Below are positions 42,832 through 51,369 of a DNA stretch of 64,000 bases, in pieces. The position numbers and the translations under genes are program-made. The first letter of the stretch is position 1. Each line of letters begins with the position of its first letter. The DNA is from Micromonospora pallida (GTDB taxonomy: Bacteria > Actinomycetota > Actinomycetes > Mycobacteriales > Micromonosporaceae). Below the pieces are notes generated by a model. It did no database searches. It saw nothing but the letters and a program-made list of their open reading frames with translations, and had not been told where the DNA came from. Where the stretch lies: the NCBI RefSeq assembly GCF_900090325.1, contig NZ_FMHW01000002.1, positions 3,659,001 through 3,723,000 of the forward strand, in the 5' to 3' direction.

Positions 42832-44469
42832 ATGAGACGTTTCCGGGACACCACCGCCCTCCGTCGCGCCGCGCGTGACCTGTTCGGTTGGGACGAGCTG
42901 CGTCCCAACCAGCTCGCCTCGATGCGGGCAGTGATGCGGCGGCGCGACGCGCTGGTGGTCCTGCCCACCGGCGCGGGGAAGTCCGCCATCTACCAGATCC
43001 CGGCGAGCCTCATCCCGGGATGCACCGTGGTGATCTCTCCGCTGCTCGCCCTCCAGCAGGACCAGATCGCCGCCCTGCACGAGCGGCGCCGGCCGGAACT
43101 GCGGGCGGTCCGGATCAGTTCCGCCGAGACCCCCAGCCAGCAGGCCAAGGCGCTCGCCGATGTCCGTGACGGGCGGGCGGAGTTCCTCTTCATCACCCCC
43201 GAGCAGCTCAGCGACCCGACCCGGCTGGCCGAGGTCCGCGCGCTCAGGCCGGCGCTGGTGGCGATCGACGAGGCGCACTGCATCTCCGCCTGGGGGCACG
43301 ACTTCCGCCCCGACTACCTGGCACTGGGGCACCTGATCGAGGGCATCGGCCGGCCGCCGGTGGTGGCGTTGACCGCGACCGCGTCGCCGCCGGTCCGCGA
43401 CGACATCGTCGCCCGGCTGCGCCTGCGTGACCCGGAGCTGGTGCTGTCCGGGCTGGACCGGCCGAACCTCTTCCTGGAGGTCGCGCACTGTCCCACCGAG
43501 GACTACCGGTGGCGGCGGCTGGTCGCGCTGCTGCGCGAGGACGAGCGGCCGGGCATCATCTACACCCCGACCCGACGGTCGGCGGAGGAACTGGCCGGAC
43601 GGCTCACCGACGCCGGTTTTCCCGCGCAGTACTACCACGGCGGCATGCCGGCCGGTGCCCGCGACGAACTGCACCGCGCCTTCCTCGCCGACCAGGTGCC
43701 GATCATGGTGGCGACCTCGGCGTTCGGCATGGGCATCGACAAGCCGAACATCGCCTGGGTGGTGCACGTGGCGTTGCCGGACTCGCCGGACAGCTACTTC
43801 CAGGAGATCGGCCGGGCCGGACGGGACGGCCAGCCGGCCCGGGTGCTGTTGCTCTGGCAGGCCGAGGACATCGGGCTGCAACGCTACTTCACCGGCGGCC
43901 TGCCGGACGAGCGGCAACTCCACGAACTGGCCGCACTGCTGCACGCCAAGCCGGTCAACCGCAAGCAGTTGCGGGAGCTGACCGGTCTCGGCCCCCGCAA
44001 GCTCGGCCAGTACCTCGCCCTGCTCGAACAGGTCGGTGCCGTCGCGCCCCGGGGCCGGCAGCTGATCGGCGCCCCCCGCTACGCCCCGGCCCCCCGGGAC
44101 GCCGCGCGGGCGGCATTGGCCGAGGCGGAACGCCAGCAGACCGTGACCCGGTCCCGGACCGACATGATGCGGGCCTTCGCCGAGACCACCGGCTGCCGGG
44201 GGCAGGCGCTGCTGGCGTACTTCGGGGAACAGATGACCGAGGTCTGCGGGCACTGCGACAACTGCCACGCCGGCACCAGCGTCGCCGTCGTCCGCGAGGC
44301 CGACGACTCGCCCTTCCCGGTGCACAGCCAGGTCCGTCATCCGGAGTGGGGCGCCGGCATGGTGCTCGGCTACGAGGAGGACCGGATGACGGTTCTCTTC
44401 GACGACGTCGGGTACAAGACGCTGTCCGTGCCCGTGGTGAGTGGGCAGTCGTTACTGACACTCGTCTAG
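42832..44469 (+). CDS. recQ: RecQ family DNA helicase with DUF3553/Tudor-like tail
   Basis: 545 residues. Helicase motifs: Walker A LPTGAGKSA (44-52), DEAH (146-149), and motif VI EIGRAGRDGQ. The RecQ zinc site is complete with Cys455, 472, 475 and 478. In place of HRDC, the C-terminus (about 497-540, VRHPEWGAGMVLGYEEDR..VLFDDVGYKTLSVP) is a small beta domain of the DUF3553 type. It resembles the Tudor-like tail of UvrD/PcrA that binds RNA polymerase. A winged-helix-like linker (ALLHAKPVNRKQLRELTGLG) lies between. Confidence 0.92.
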   Translation: MRRFRDTTALRRAARDLFGWDELRPNQLASMRAVMRRRDALVVLPTGAGKSAIYQIPASLIPGCTVVISPLLALQQDQIAALHERRRPELRAVRISSAETPSQQAKALADVRDGRAEFLFITPEQLSDPTRLAEVRALRPALVAIDEAHCISAWGHDFRPDYLALGHLIEGIGRPPVVALTATASPPVRDDIVARLRLRDPELVLSGLDRPNLFLEVAHCPTEDYRWRRLVALLREDERPGIIYTPTRRSAEELAGRLTDAGFPAQYYHGGMPAGARDELHRAFLADQVPIMVATSAFGMGIDKPNIAWVVHVALPDSPDSYFQEIGRAGRDGQPARVLLLWQAEDIGLQRYFTGGLPDERQLHELAALLHAKPVNRKQLRELTGLGPRKLGQYLALLEQVGAVAPRGRQLIGAPRYAPAPRDAARAALAEAERQQTVTRSRTDMMRAFAETTGCRGQALLAYFGEQMTEVCGHCDNCHAGTSVAVVREADDSPFPVHSQVRHPEWGAGMVLGYEEDRMTVLFDDVGYKTLSVPVVSGQSLLTLV

Positions 44470-44533
44470 CCTGATTCCTTGCCGCCGTAGGGCGGTGCCG
44501 TCGAGGTTGGTGCACAGCGAGAGGGGCGAAGGC

Positions 44534-45037
44534 GTGATCGAACAGCCGGCGTACACCGGGTTCGGGTTCTCCGACGAGGAGTGGGGGCTGCTGGTCGGCC
44601 TGCCCCAGGCGATCCTGACCGCGGCGAGCGCGGCGGAGTCCGACGGCACCCGGCGCACCCGGGCGGAGACCGCCGCCGGACTGGAGACCATCTCGGCCGG
44701 CCGGGAGTCGGCGAGCCCGCTGGTCGCCGCCGTGGCCGGGGAGATCGTCGCCCGGGTGGGCGACCCGGAGGCCGGCGAGGAACTGCCGGTGCTCGCGCCG
44801 TCGGATCCGCAGGCGCTGATCGACGACGTACTGACCCGGGCCGGGCAGGCCGCCGCGCTGCTCGCCACGCGGGTGGACGAGGGGCAGGCCGGGGCGTACC
44901 GGCACTGGCTGGTGGAGGTCGCCGACCAGGTGGTCACGGCAGCCGCGACGGGCGGGATCCTCGGCATCGGCGGGGACGTGGTCAGCGACTCCGAGCGCCG
45001 GTTCCGGGACCGCCTCGCGCAGGTGCTCAACGACTGA
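44534..45037 (+). CDS. Conserved hypothetical protein
   Basis: 167 residues from a GTG at 44534. It starts EQPAYTGFGFSDEEWGLLVGLPQAILTAASAAESDG and is mostly helical, acidic and Ala-rich, ending DVVSDSERRFRDRLAQVLND. No signal peptide or membrane segment. No family was recognised. It lies 64 bases after recQ on the same strand and may be cotranscribed. Confidence 0.75.
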   Translation: MIEQPAYTGFGFSDEEWGLLVGLPQAILTAASAAESDGTRRTRAETAAGLETISAGRESASPLVAAVAGEIVARVGDPEAGEELPVLAPSDPQALIDDVLTRAGQAAALLATRVDEGQAGAYRHWLVEVADQVVTAAATGGILGIGGDVVSDSERRFRDRLAQVLND

Positions 45038-45271
45038 TCCGCGCCGTACTCCCGCGACCTGGTGGCCGTCAGGTCAGCGTCGTGGGGAGGTTGCCGGCCG
45101 TCCCGCCCCGCCGGTCGGGACGGCCGTCCGCGTCCGTCGGCTTCGGACCCCGTGGGTGGTCAGCGCGGTGGAGGTATCCTCGCGGTAGCCGTCCGTGACC
45201 CTGCCCAAACACCACGTCCGGGCTGCCGGCGCCGTCCGGACGATGAGGACGGTGTCGGTCAGGAAGTGGGG

Positions 45272-46321
45272 ATGATGCTGCCGACGGAGAGCGTGGACAC
45301 CCGGCACCTGCCACCGGCCGACCGGTGGCCGTACTGGCTGGAGGTGACCGGGCGGGCCGTCGCGCCGCTCGCCATGACCACCGAGCACGCAGCCGACTTC
45401 CAGGGCGGCGCCCGGCTGATCGACCTCGGCGGCGTCCAGCTCACCCGGTTCCACTACCAGTCGCTCACGGGGCGACGCACCCCGAAGCTCATCCGGCAGG
45501 CCGATCCCGGCATCTACCAGCTGGCCCTGACCCTGACCGGGTCCAGCGGGATCAGCGCCGCCCGGCGGCACACCATGGTCGGCCGGGACGCCTTCACCCT
45601 CCTCGACTACGGCCGGCCGCACCAGCTCTTCCACCACGCCGACCAGGGCGGCCTGGCACCGGCCGCCTCGGCGACGGTGGTGGTCCCCCGGTCCCTGTTG
45701 CCGCTGCCGGCGAACAAGATCGACCGGCTCGCGGCCGGTCGACTCTCCGGGACGGAGGGGATGGGCGCTCTCCTCGCCCAGCACCTCAACCAGCTCACCC
45801 GCCACCCGGAGCAGTACGCCGCCAGCGAGGCGCCCCGGCTGGCCGGCCTCACCCTCGACCTCGTCTCCGCCCTGCTCGCCCGACAGCTCGACCTCGAGGC
45901 GGCGCTCCCCGTCGACGTCCGGCAGCAGGCGACGCTGGCGCAGGTCCGTGCCTTCATCGACCGGCACCTCGGCGACCCGATGCTGACCCCGCAGACCGTG
46001 GCCGACGCGCACCACGTCTCGCTGCGCTCGCTGCACCGGCTCTTCGCCGAGGAGCCGGACACGGTCGCCCAGTTGATCCGCCGGCGTCGGCTGGAGCGCT
46101 GCCGGCGGGACCTGGCCGACCCGAGGCTGCGTAACCGGCCGGTGCAGGCGATCGGCTGGCGCTGGGGATTCACCGACAAGGCGCACTTCAGTCGGGCCTT
46201 CCGGGCGGCGTACGGGATGAGCCCCCGGTCGTACCGGGCGGCCCACGAGTTGGCACGGACGGTCAACCCGGTGGCACGCTCGGACAACCGACCCCCGGCA
46301 TACTGGCCACTGACCGGCTGA
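45272..46321 (+). CDS. AraC family transcriptional regulator
   Basis: 349 residues; two adjacent ATGs (45272, 45275) follow AGGAAG. The N-terminal half is the AraC-binding-like cupin (DRWPYWLEVTGRAVAPLAM...TLLDYGRPHQLFHH). The C-terminal ~100 residues hold two helix-turn-helices: LTPQTVADAHHVSLRSLHRLF and NRPVQAIGWRWGFTDKAHFS, ending FRAAYGMSPRSYR. The effector is unknown. The 234-base spacer upstream should hold its promoter. Confidence 0.92.
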   Translation: MMLPTESVDTRHLPPADRWPYWLEVTGRAVAPLAMTTEHAADFQGGARLIDLGGVQLTRFHYQSLTGRRTPKLIRQADPGIYQLALTLTGSSGISAARRHTMVGRDAFTLLDYGRPHQLFHHADQGGLAPAASATVVVPRSLLPLPANKIDRLAAGRLSGTEGMGALLAQHLNQLTRHPEQYAASEAPRLAGLTLDLVSALLARQLDLEAALPVDVRQQATLAQVRAFIDRHLGDPMLTPQTVADAHHVSLRSLHRLFAEEPDTVAQLIRRRRLERCRRDLADPRLRNRPVQAIGWRWGFTDKAHFSRAFRAAYGMSPRSYRAAHELARTVNPVARSDNRPPAYWPLTG

Positions 46322-46520
46322 GTGCCGGTCCGGTGACCGGCTGCGAGGAGAGGGCCGCGCGGGCAACGGGGGTTGCGGCAGCGCCCCGCCGGCCGCAGTG
46401 CCGGTGTGACGTGAGCTCAGGCCGCGACGTCGCTCTCCGGGCACCCGGTCCCCCGTCGTCCGGCCCCGGGCCGAACGCCCGGCCCCACCGTCGCCTCCGC
46501 CAGGCCGGGTGGGGCCGGTC

Positions 46521-46595
46521 AGGCCTCCTCGAGCGGGGCCAGCCCAGGTCTCCTCCAGCAGGGCCAGTTCAGCTTTCCTCGAGCAGGGCCAGCAC
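46521..46595. repeat. Three tandem 25-bp copies of the topoisomerase gene 3' end
   Basis: Units at 46521-46545, 46546-46570 and 46571-46595 share the core CCTCGAGC-GGGCCAG with four to six differences. The third lies inside the gene end and the stop is at the 46569-46571 junction. Confidence 0.85.
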
Positions 46596-47552
46596 CGCCC
46601 GCTCGGCCTCCGGCCGGGGCGTGTCCGGGTCCACCGGAACGACCACCCCGTCCTGGTAGAGGTCCACCACCCGGGGGTCCACGTAGGAGGCCCGGGCCAC
46701 GGTGGGGGTGTTGCCGAGCAGTTCGGCGACGGCCCGCATGACCGCGGCGACCGCCCGCCGCCGGGCCGTGACCGAGCGCCGGACGCCCGTCGCGGCCAGG
46801 TCGACGGCGGCCAGCACGGTGGCGTGCCAGGTCCGGAAGTCCTTGGCGGTCATCTCCCCACCGCTGGCCTCGCGCAGGTAGTCGTTGACCTCGTCGCTGC
46901 GCACGTCCCGCCAGGTGGTGCCGTCCCAGTAGCCGAAGAGGCGGTCCGCCGAGCGTCGCTGGCGACGCAGGTTGCGCAGCACCTGGCACAGCTCCGGATC
47001 GTCGATCCGACGCACCTGGTCGATGCCGCCCTTGGCGGGGAAGGAGAGGACCACGCAACCGCTCCGGGAGCGGGTGTGCTCGGGGCGCAGGGTGGCTACG
47101 CCGAAAGTCGGGTCGTCGCCGGCCGCGTACTGGTCGCTGCCGACCCGGAACGTCCCCATGTCCAGCAGCCGGGTCACCGTCGCCAGGACCCGGTCACGGC
47201 GCAACCCCCGGCCGGTCAGGTCCCGCTCGACCCGCTCGCGCAGCGCCGGCAGCCGGCGGGCCACCTCCAGCACGTGGTCGAACTTCGCCTCGTCGCGCCG
47301 ACGCCGCCATTCCGGGTGGTAGAGGTACTGCTTGCGGCCGGCCGCGTCGATTCCGGTCGCCTGGATGTGCCCGTTCGGATACGGGCTGATCCAGACGTCC
47401 CGCCAGGCCGGCGGGACGACCAGGTCCCGCAGCCGGGCCAGTTGGTCCGGGTCGCGCACGGTCGCGCCGGCCGGGTCGACGAAGCGCCAGCCCCGGCCCG
47501 CCCGCCGACGTCCGTACCCCGGCCCGCCCGGATCACTACGCCGCAACCGCAC
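46569..47552 (-). CDS. DNA topoisomerase IB
   Basis: Eukaryote/poxvirus-type topoisomerase of 327 residues from the GTG at 47552. The N-terminal domain has RDPDQLARLRDLVVPPAWRDVWISP and GRKQYLYHPEWRRRRDEAKF. The catalytic domain has LRPEHTR, GGEMTAKDFRTWHATV and the nucleophile Tyr290 in ARASYVDPRVVDLY. It relaxes supercoils by a 3'-phosphotyrosine. It is the last gene of the heptose operon, overlapping the GT9 gene by 17 bases; a functional link is unclear. Confidence 0.9.
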   Translation of the reverse strand: MRLRRSDPGGPGYGRRRAGRGWRFVDPAGATVRDPDQLARLRDLVVPPAWRDVWISPYPNGHIQATGIDAAGRKQYLYHPEWRRRRDEAKFDHVLEVARRLPALRERVERDLTGRGLRRDRVLATVTRLLDMGTFRVGSDQYAAGDDPTFGVATLRPEHTRSRSGCVVLSFPAKGGIDQVRRIDDPELCQVLRNLRRQRRSADRLFGYWDGTTWRDVRSDEVNDYLREASGGEMTAKDFRTWHATVLAAVDLAATGVRRSVTARRRAVAAVMRAVAELLGNTPTVARASYVDPRVVDLYQDGVVVPVDPDTPRPEAERAVLALLEES

Positions 47553-48489
47553 CGCCGTCCCGCACCACCCGCTCCGCCTCGTCCACCGCCGCCAACACCC
47601 GGTCGACGGGGAGCGCCGCCATCGTCGGGTGGACACCTACTCCGTCCCACTCCGGGCCCTCACCCGGCCCGGCCCAGAGCGCCCGGTGTCGGGGACGGTC
47701 CGGGGGCGGCCCCCAGCGCGTGGGCGGGACCGGGCCGAACAGCACCACCGACGGGGTGCCGTAGCCGGTCGCCAGGTGGGCGACCCCGGTGTCGCCGCTG
47801 ACCACCAGGCGGGCGTGGGCGACCAGGGCGGCCAGGTCGGCCAGGCCGGTCCGGCCGGCCAGCACCGCCGTGGCCGGCAGGCCCGCCCGCCGGGTCACCT
47901 GCTCGGCGACGCTGAGTTCGGTGGCCGAGCCGGTCACCACCACCCGGTGCCCGTGCCGGTTCAGGTGCCGGGCCACGGCGGCGAACCGTGCGGGCGACCA
48001 GCGTTTCGCCGGGATCTTCGTGCCCGGATGCAGCACGGTCACGCCGACCGGCACCCGGTCCGGCACGGGTCTTCCGAGGGACAGGTCGTTCGGGTCGGCG
48101 CGCAGGCCGTACCAGTCGAGCAGCCGGCACCAGCGGCGCACCTCGTGCTCCGCGTCGTCCCACTCCGGGCCGTCGGCGTGCCCGGCCGGCGGGCAGCGGA
48201 ACGCGAGCAGCCGGCCGGGGTCGGTGGCGCGCAGCAGTTCGTGCGACCGCGGCCCACGGCCATGCAGGTTGACCGCGATCTCGGGGGTCGGCCCCGACCA
48301 GGGCGGCGGGTCCAGCCCGGCCACCGGGAACACCCGGTCGACGCCGCCGACCAGGTCGACCAGGGGGGTCAACCAGTCCGGGGCGGCCAGCACCAGTTCC
48401 CGGTCCGGGTGTCCGGCGCGCAGGGCGCGCAGCGCGGGGACGGCGGTGGCGAGGTCGCCGACGCCGAGCGCGCGCAACACCAGGATCAT
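47536..48489 (-). CDS. Glycosyltransferase family 9 (heptosyltransferase-like)
   Basis: 317 residues, GT-B fold. The N-terminus LVLRALGVGDLATAVPALRAL and the C-terminal donor site LVVSGDTGVAHLATGYGTPSVVLFGP are the ADP-heptose:LPS heptosyltransferase signatures. HPGTKIPAKRWSPARFAAVA is a third family block. It probably transfers heptose made by the upstream enzymes. The ATG overlaps the SDR stop by four bases. Confidence 0.92.
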   Translation of the reverse strand: MILVLRALGVGDLATAVPALRALRAGHPDRELVLAAPDWLTPLVDLVGGVDRVFPVAGLDPPPWSGPTPEIAVNLHGRGPRSHELLRATDPGRLLAFRCPPAGHADGPEWDDAEHEVRRWCRLLDWYGLRADPNDLSLGRPVPDRVPVGVTVLHPGTKIPAKRWSPARFAAVARHLNRHGHRVVVTGSATELSVAEQVTRRAGLPATAVLAGRTGLADLAALVAHARLVVSGDTGVAHLATGYGTPSVVLFGPVPPTRWGPPPDRPRHRALWAGPGEGPEWDGVGVHPTMAALPVDRVLAAVDEAERVVRDGGAVAA

Positions 48490-49187
48490 GGGTACGAGGA
48501 CTCCTGTTCGGCGCAGACGACCATCTCCCGGACGGCGCAGCCGGCCGGCTGGGACAGGGCGAACAGCACTGCGGCGGCGGTGTCGGCGGGCTCGTTCAGG
48601 GCCGCGTCGGGACCCGGCCGGTACTGGTCATCCCGGTCGTCGAAGAACGGGGTGCGCATGCCGCCGGGGATCAGCAGGGTGACCCCGACCGAGCCGGCGA
48701 GTTCCGCGGCGAGCGCCCGGGTGAAGCCGACCACGCCGAACTTCGCCGCGCAGTACGCGGTGGCGTCGCCGACCGCCTTGACCCCGAGGGTGGAGGCGAC
48801 GGTGACCACGGTGCCCCGGGAGCTGACCAGGTAGGGCAGGGCGGCCCGGATCACCGCGGCGGTGGCGAGCAGGTCGACGGCGACGATCCGGTCCCAGGTG
48901 TCCCCGGGTACGTCGGCCAGCCGGCCGGGCACGTCGATGCCGGCGGCGGTGACCACCGCGTCCAGTCCTCCGGAGCGTTCGGCGAGTTCCCGGGTGGCGG
49001 CCTCGGCGGCCCGGGTGTCGGCCAGGTCGCACTCGACCCAGGGCACGCCGTCGCCGGGCGGGTTCCGGTCCAGCACCACCGGCCGGGCACCGGCCCGGGC
49101 GACGGCGGTGACGACGGCGGCACCGAGTCCGCTCGCCCCGCCGGTGATCAGGACGGTCGACCCGGCGGTGAGGGCACCGCTGCTCAT
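48486..49187 (-). CDS. Short-chain dehydrogenase/reductase in the heptose operon
   Basis: Classical SDR of 233 residues with GGAAGGAG before the ATG. The NAD(P) loop is LITGGASGLGAAV, the active-site YCAAK and Ser are at TVASTLGVKAVGDATAYCAAK, and NAG is replaced by TAAGID. It is not an extended SDR, so it is not an HldD-type heptose epimerase by family. It may oxidise or reduce the sugar or a lipid acceptor. Both junctions are ATGA overlaps. Confidence 0.9.
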   Translation of the reverse strand: MSSGALTAGSTVLITGGASGLGAAVVTAVARAGARPVVLDRNPPGDGVPWVECDLADTRAAEAATRELAERSGGLDAVVTAAGIDVPGRLADVPGDTWDRIVAVDLLATAAVIRAALPYLVSSRGTVVTVASTLGVKAVGDATAYCAAKFGVVGFTRALAAELAGSVGVTLLIPGGMRTPFFDDRDDQYRPGPDAALNEPADTAAAVLFALSQPAGCAVREMVVCAEQESSYP

Positions 49188-50683
49188 CGTGCTCCTTCCG
49201 TGGGCTGGCGCTTCGCGGCGCCCGGCATCAGGCTGGCCGGGTCGGGTCCGAGCCGGTCGGCGGGGGTGCCGCCGACCGCGTGGGCCGCCGCGATCAGGTC
49301 GCTGGTGGAGCGTCCCGGCAGGTACGGCACCACCACGGTGTGCCCGCCCCAGCGGCGTAGCAGCTCCGCCTCGGGCAGCACCGGTTCGTCCCCGGCCCCG
49401 GTGGCGTAGTCGCCGCCCTTGACCCAGACGTCCGGTCGGAGCCAGGACAGCATCGCGTGCGGCGTCGGCTCGTCGAAGATCACCACCGCGTCGACGCAGC
49501 TCAACGCGGTGAGCAGCCGACCGCGGTCGCCCTGGGACACCACCGGCCGGTCCGGCCCCTTGAGGCCGTTGACGCTGGCGTCGGAGTTCAGGCAGACCAC
49601 CAGGCAGTCGCCGAGTCGCCGGGCGGCCTGAAGGGTGGCGACGTGCCCGGCGTGCAGCAGGTCGAAACAGCCACCGGTGGCGACCACCGTGCCGCCGGCC
49701 GCCCGGACCGCGGCGACCACCTCCCCGGCCGCCGCCGCGCCGACCCGTTCCCCGCCGGTTCCGGCGGTGGCCGGGGCGGGACCGGTCACCGGGACGGGCG
49801 GCAGCCCGGCCACTCCCCCGGCGGCCACGTACGCCGACGCCTCGGCCACCGCGAGCTGCACCGCCTCGGAGACCAGCGCGCCCCGGGCGAGGGCGACGGC
49901 GGCGGTCGCGGCGAACCGGTCCCCGGCTCCACAGGTGTCCCCCTCCGCGCTGCCGGGCGCGGGCACCACGAGCGGGGTGGACCCGGCGTGGCAGAGCAAG
50001 GCGCCGTCGGCGCCCAGGGTCACCGCGACCGCGCCGGCCCGCCACCGCTGCCGCAGTCCCTGCGCGCCCCGGGCCGCGGTGGCCAGGCGGGACGGCCCGG
50101 GTTGCGCCTCCGCCAGCTCGCGGACCTCCGCCTCGTTCGGGGTGGCCAGGTGCACGCCGGGTACGGCCGCCGGGCCACGCGGGTGCGGGTCCCAGACCAC
50201 CGGCGCGGCGGTGGCGGCCAGCGCGGCGCGCAGCGCCGGTTGCCGGGCCACGCCCCGGCCGTAGTCGCTGACCAGCACCGCGGACGCCTCGGCGATCAGC
50301 CGCAGCACCGCCTCGCCGGGCTCCCCCGGCCGGCCCGGCGTCCCGCCCCGGTCGTGTCGCAGCAGCACCCGGCCCCGCGCCCGCAGGCGGATCTTCTCGG
50401 GGGTCGCACCGGCCAGCGGCAGCGCGTACACCTGCACCCCGGCGGCGGTCAGCAGGCAACTGAGCCGGGCCCCGGCGGCGTCGTCGGCCAGCGCCGTGAC
50501 GAGGGCGACCTCGACGCCCCGCGCGGCGGCGAAGAGCGCCGCGAGACCCGCGCCGCCGGGGCGTTCGACGTGCGTGGTCTCGTCCAGCACCGGGCCCGGG
50601 GAGTCCGGGCAGAGCCGGTTCACCACCCCCTCCACGTCCCGGTCGAGCAGGACGTCACCGACCACCACCACCGGTCCCGTCAC
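49184..50683 (-). CDS. hldE: Bifunctional heptose 7-phosphate kinase/heptose 1-phosphate nucleotidyltransferase (HldE-like)
   Basis: 499 residues from a GTG at 50683. The N-terminal ribokinase domain has the anion hole GDTCGAGD (248-255) and makes heptose 1,7-bisphosphate. The C-terminal nucleotidyltransferase has HAGH (344-347) and VKGGDYATGAG, and makes NDP-heptose. This is the RfaE two-domain order. The kinase domain has a substituted N-terminus (VVVVGDVLLDRDVEG). Together with the SIS and HAD genes it gives a full pathway. Coupled at both ends by four-base overlaps. Confidence 0.93.
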   Translation of the reverse strand: MTGPVVVVGDVLLDRDVEGVVNRLCPDSPGPVLDETTHVERPGGAGLAALFAAARGVEVALVTALADDAAGARLSCLLTAAGVQVYALPLAGATPEKIRLRARGRVLLRHDRGGTPGRPGEPGEAVLRLIAEASAVLVSDYGRGVARQPALRAALAATAAPVVWDPHPRGPAAVPGVHLATPNEAEVRELAEAQPGPSRLATAARGAQGLRQRWRAGAVAVTLGADGALLCHAGSTPLVVPAPGSAEGDTCGAGDRFAATAAVALARGALVSEAVQLAVAEASAYVAAGGVAGLPPVPVTGPAPATAGTGGERVGAAAAGEVVAAVRAAGGTVVATGGCFDLLHAGHVATLQAARRLGDCLVVCLNSDASVNGLKGPDRPVVSQGDRGRLLTALSCVDAVVIFDEPTPHAMLSWLRPDVWVKGGDYATGAGDEPVLPEAELLRRWGGHTVVVPYLPGRSTSDLIAAAHAVGGTPADRLGPDPASLMPGAAKRQPTEGAR

Positions 50684-51369
50684 GTCGTACCCCCGCCCGA
50701 CCCGGCGGCCCCGTCGAGCGCGACCTCCACGCCGGTACGCAGCGCCGCGCGGGTGTCCGCGACCGGCTGCGGCGGCCCGGCGGTGGCCGCGCCCACCGGC
50801 AGCGGCAGTGCCCGGTCGACGTGCTCGCAGAGCACGTGCACCGAGACCAGGTGCAACTCCTGCACGATCTGGCTGTCCGGGGCGGCGACGGCCAGCGCGT
50901 CGTGGCAGGCCCCGGCGAGAGGGTTGGGCGCCGGCCCGGTCATCGCCCAGCACCGCAGCCCGGCCTCCCGGCCGGCACGGGCGGCGGCGAGCAGGTTACC
51001 GCTGGTGCCGCTGGTGGAGAGCAACAGCAGGATGTCGTCCGGCCGGCCATGGGCCCGCACCTGGCGGGCGAAGACCTCGTCGTAGCCGTAGTCGTTGCCG
51101 ATCGCGGTGAGCGCGCTGGTCTCGGCGTGCAGGGCGATGGCGGACAGCGGCTGCCGGTCGTGGCGCAGCTTGCCGACGAGTTCGGCGGTGAGGTGCTGGG
51201 CCTCCGCCGCGCTGCCCCCGTTGCCGGCGACCAGCAGCCGCCCGCCGGCGGTCAGGGTCGCCGCGAGGGTGTTCCCCCAGTCGGCGAGCCGGGCCGCCGA
51301 GCGTCGGTACGCGCGCAGGGCCACGGCCAGGTCGGCCAGGTGCGCCTCCAGCACCGTGGGGGCCGGCAT
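50680..51369 (-). CDS. gmhA: Sedoheptulose 7-phosphate isomerase (GmhA-like SIS protein)
   Basis: 229 residues. The SIS fold signature LLVAGNGGSAAEAQHLTAELVGK and TSALTAIGNDYGYDEVFARQV are diagnostic of GmhA, as are LLSTSGTSGNLLAAA and QELHLVSVHVLCEHVD. It turns sedoheptulose 7-phosphate into D-glycero-D-manno-heptose 7-phosphate, the first step of the pathway. A Gly-rich ~35-residue tail follows the fold. It shares one base with the GT4 stop (TGATG). Confidence 0.93.
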   Translation of the reverse strand: MPAPTVLEAHLADLAVALRAYRRSAARLADWGNTLAATLTAGGRLLVAGNGGSAAEAQHLTAELVGKLRHDRQPLSAIALHAETSALTAIGNDYGYDEVFARQVRAHGRPDDILLLLSTSGTSGNLLAAARAGREAGLRCWAMTGPAPNPLAGACHDALAVAAPDSQIVQELHLVSVHVLCEHVDRALPLPVGAATAGPPQPVADTRAALRTGVEVALDGAAGSGGGTT

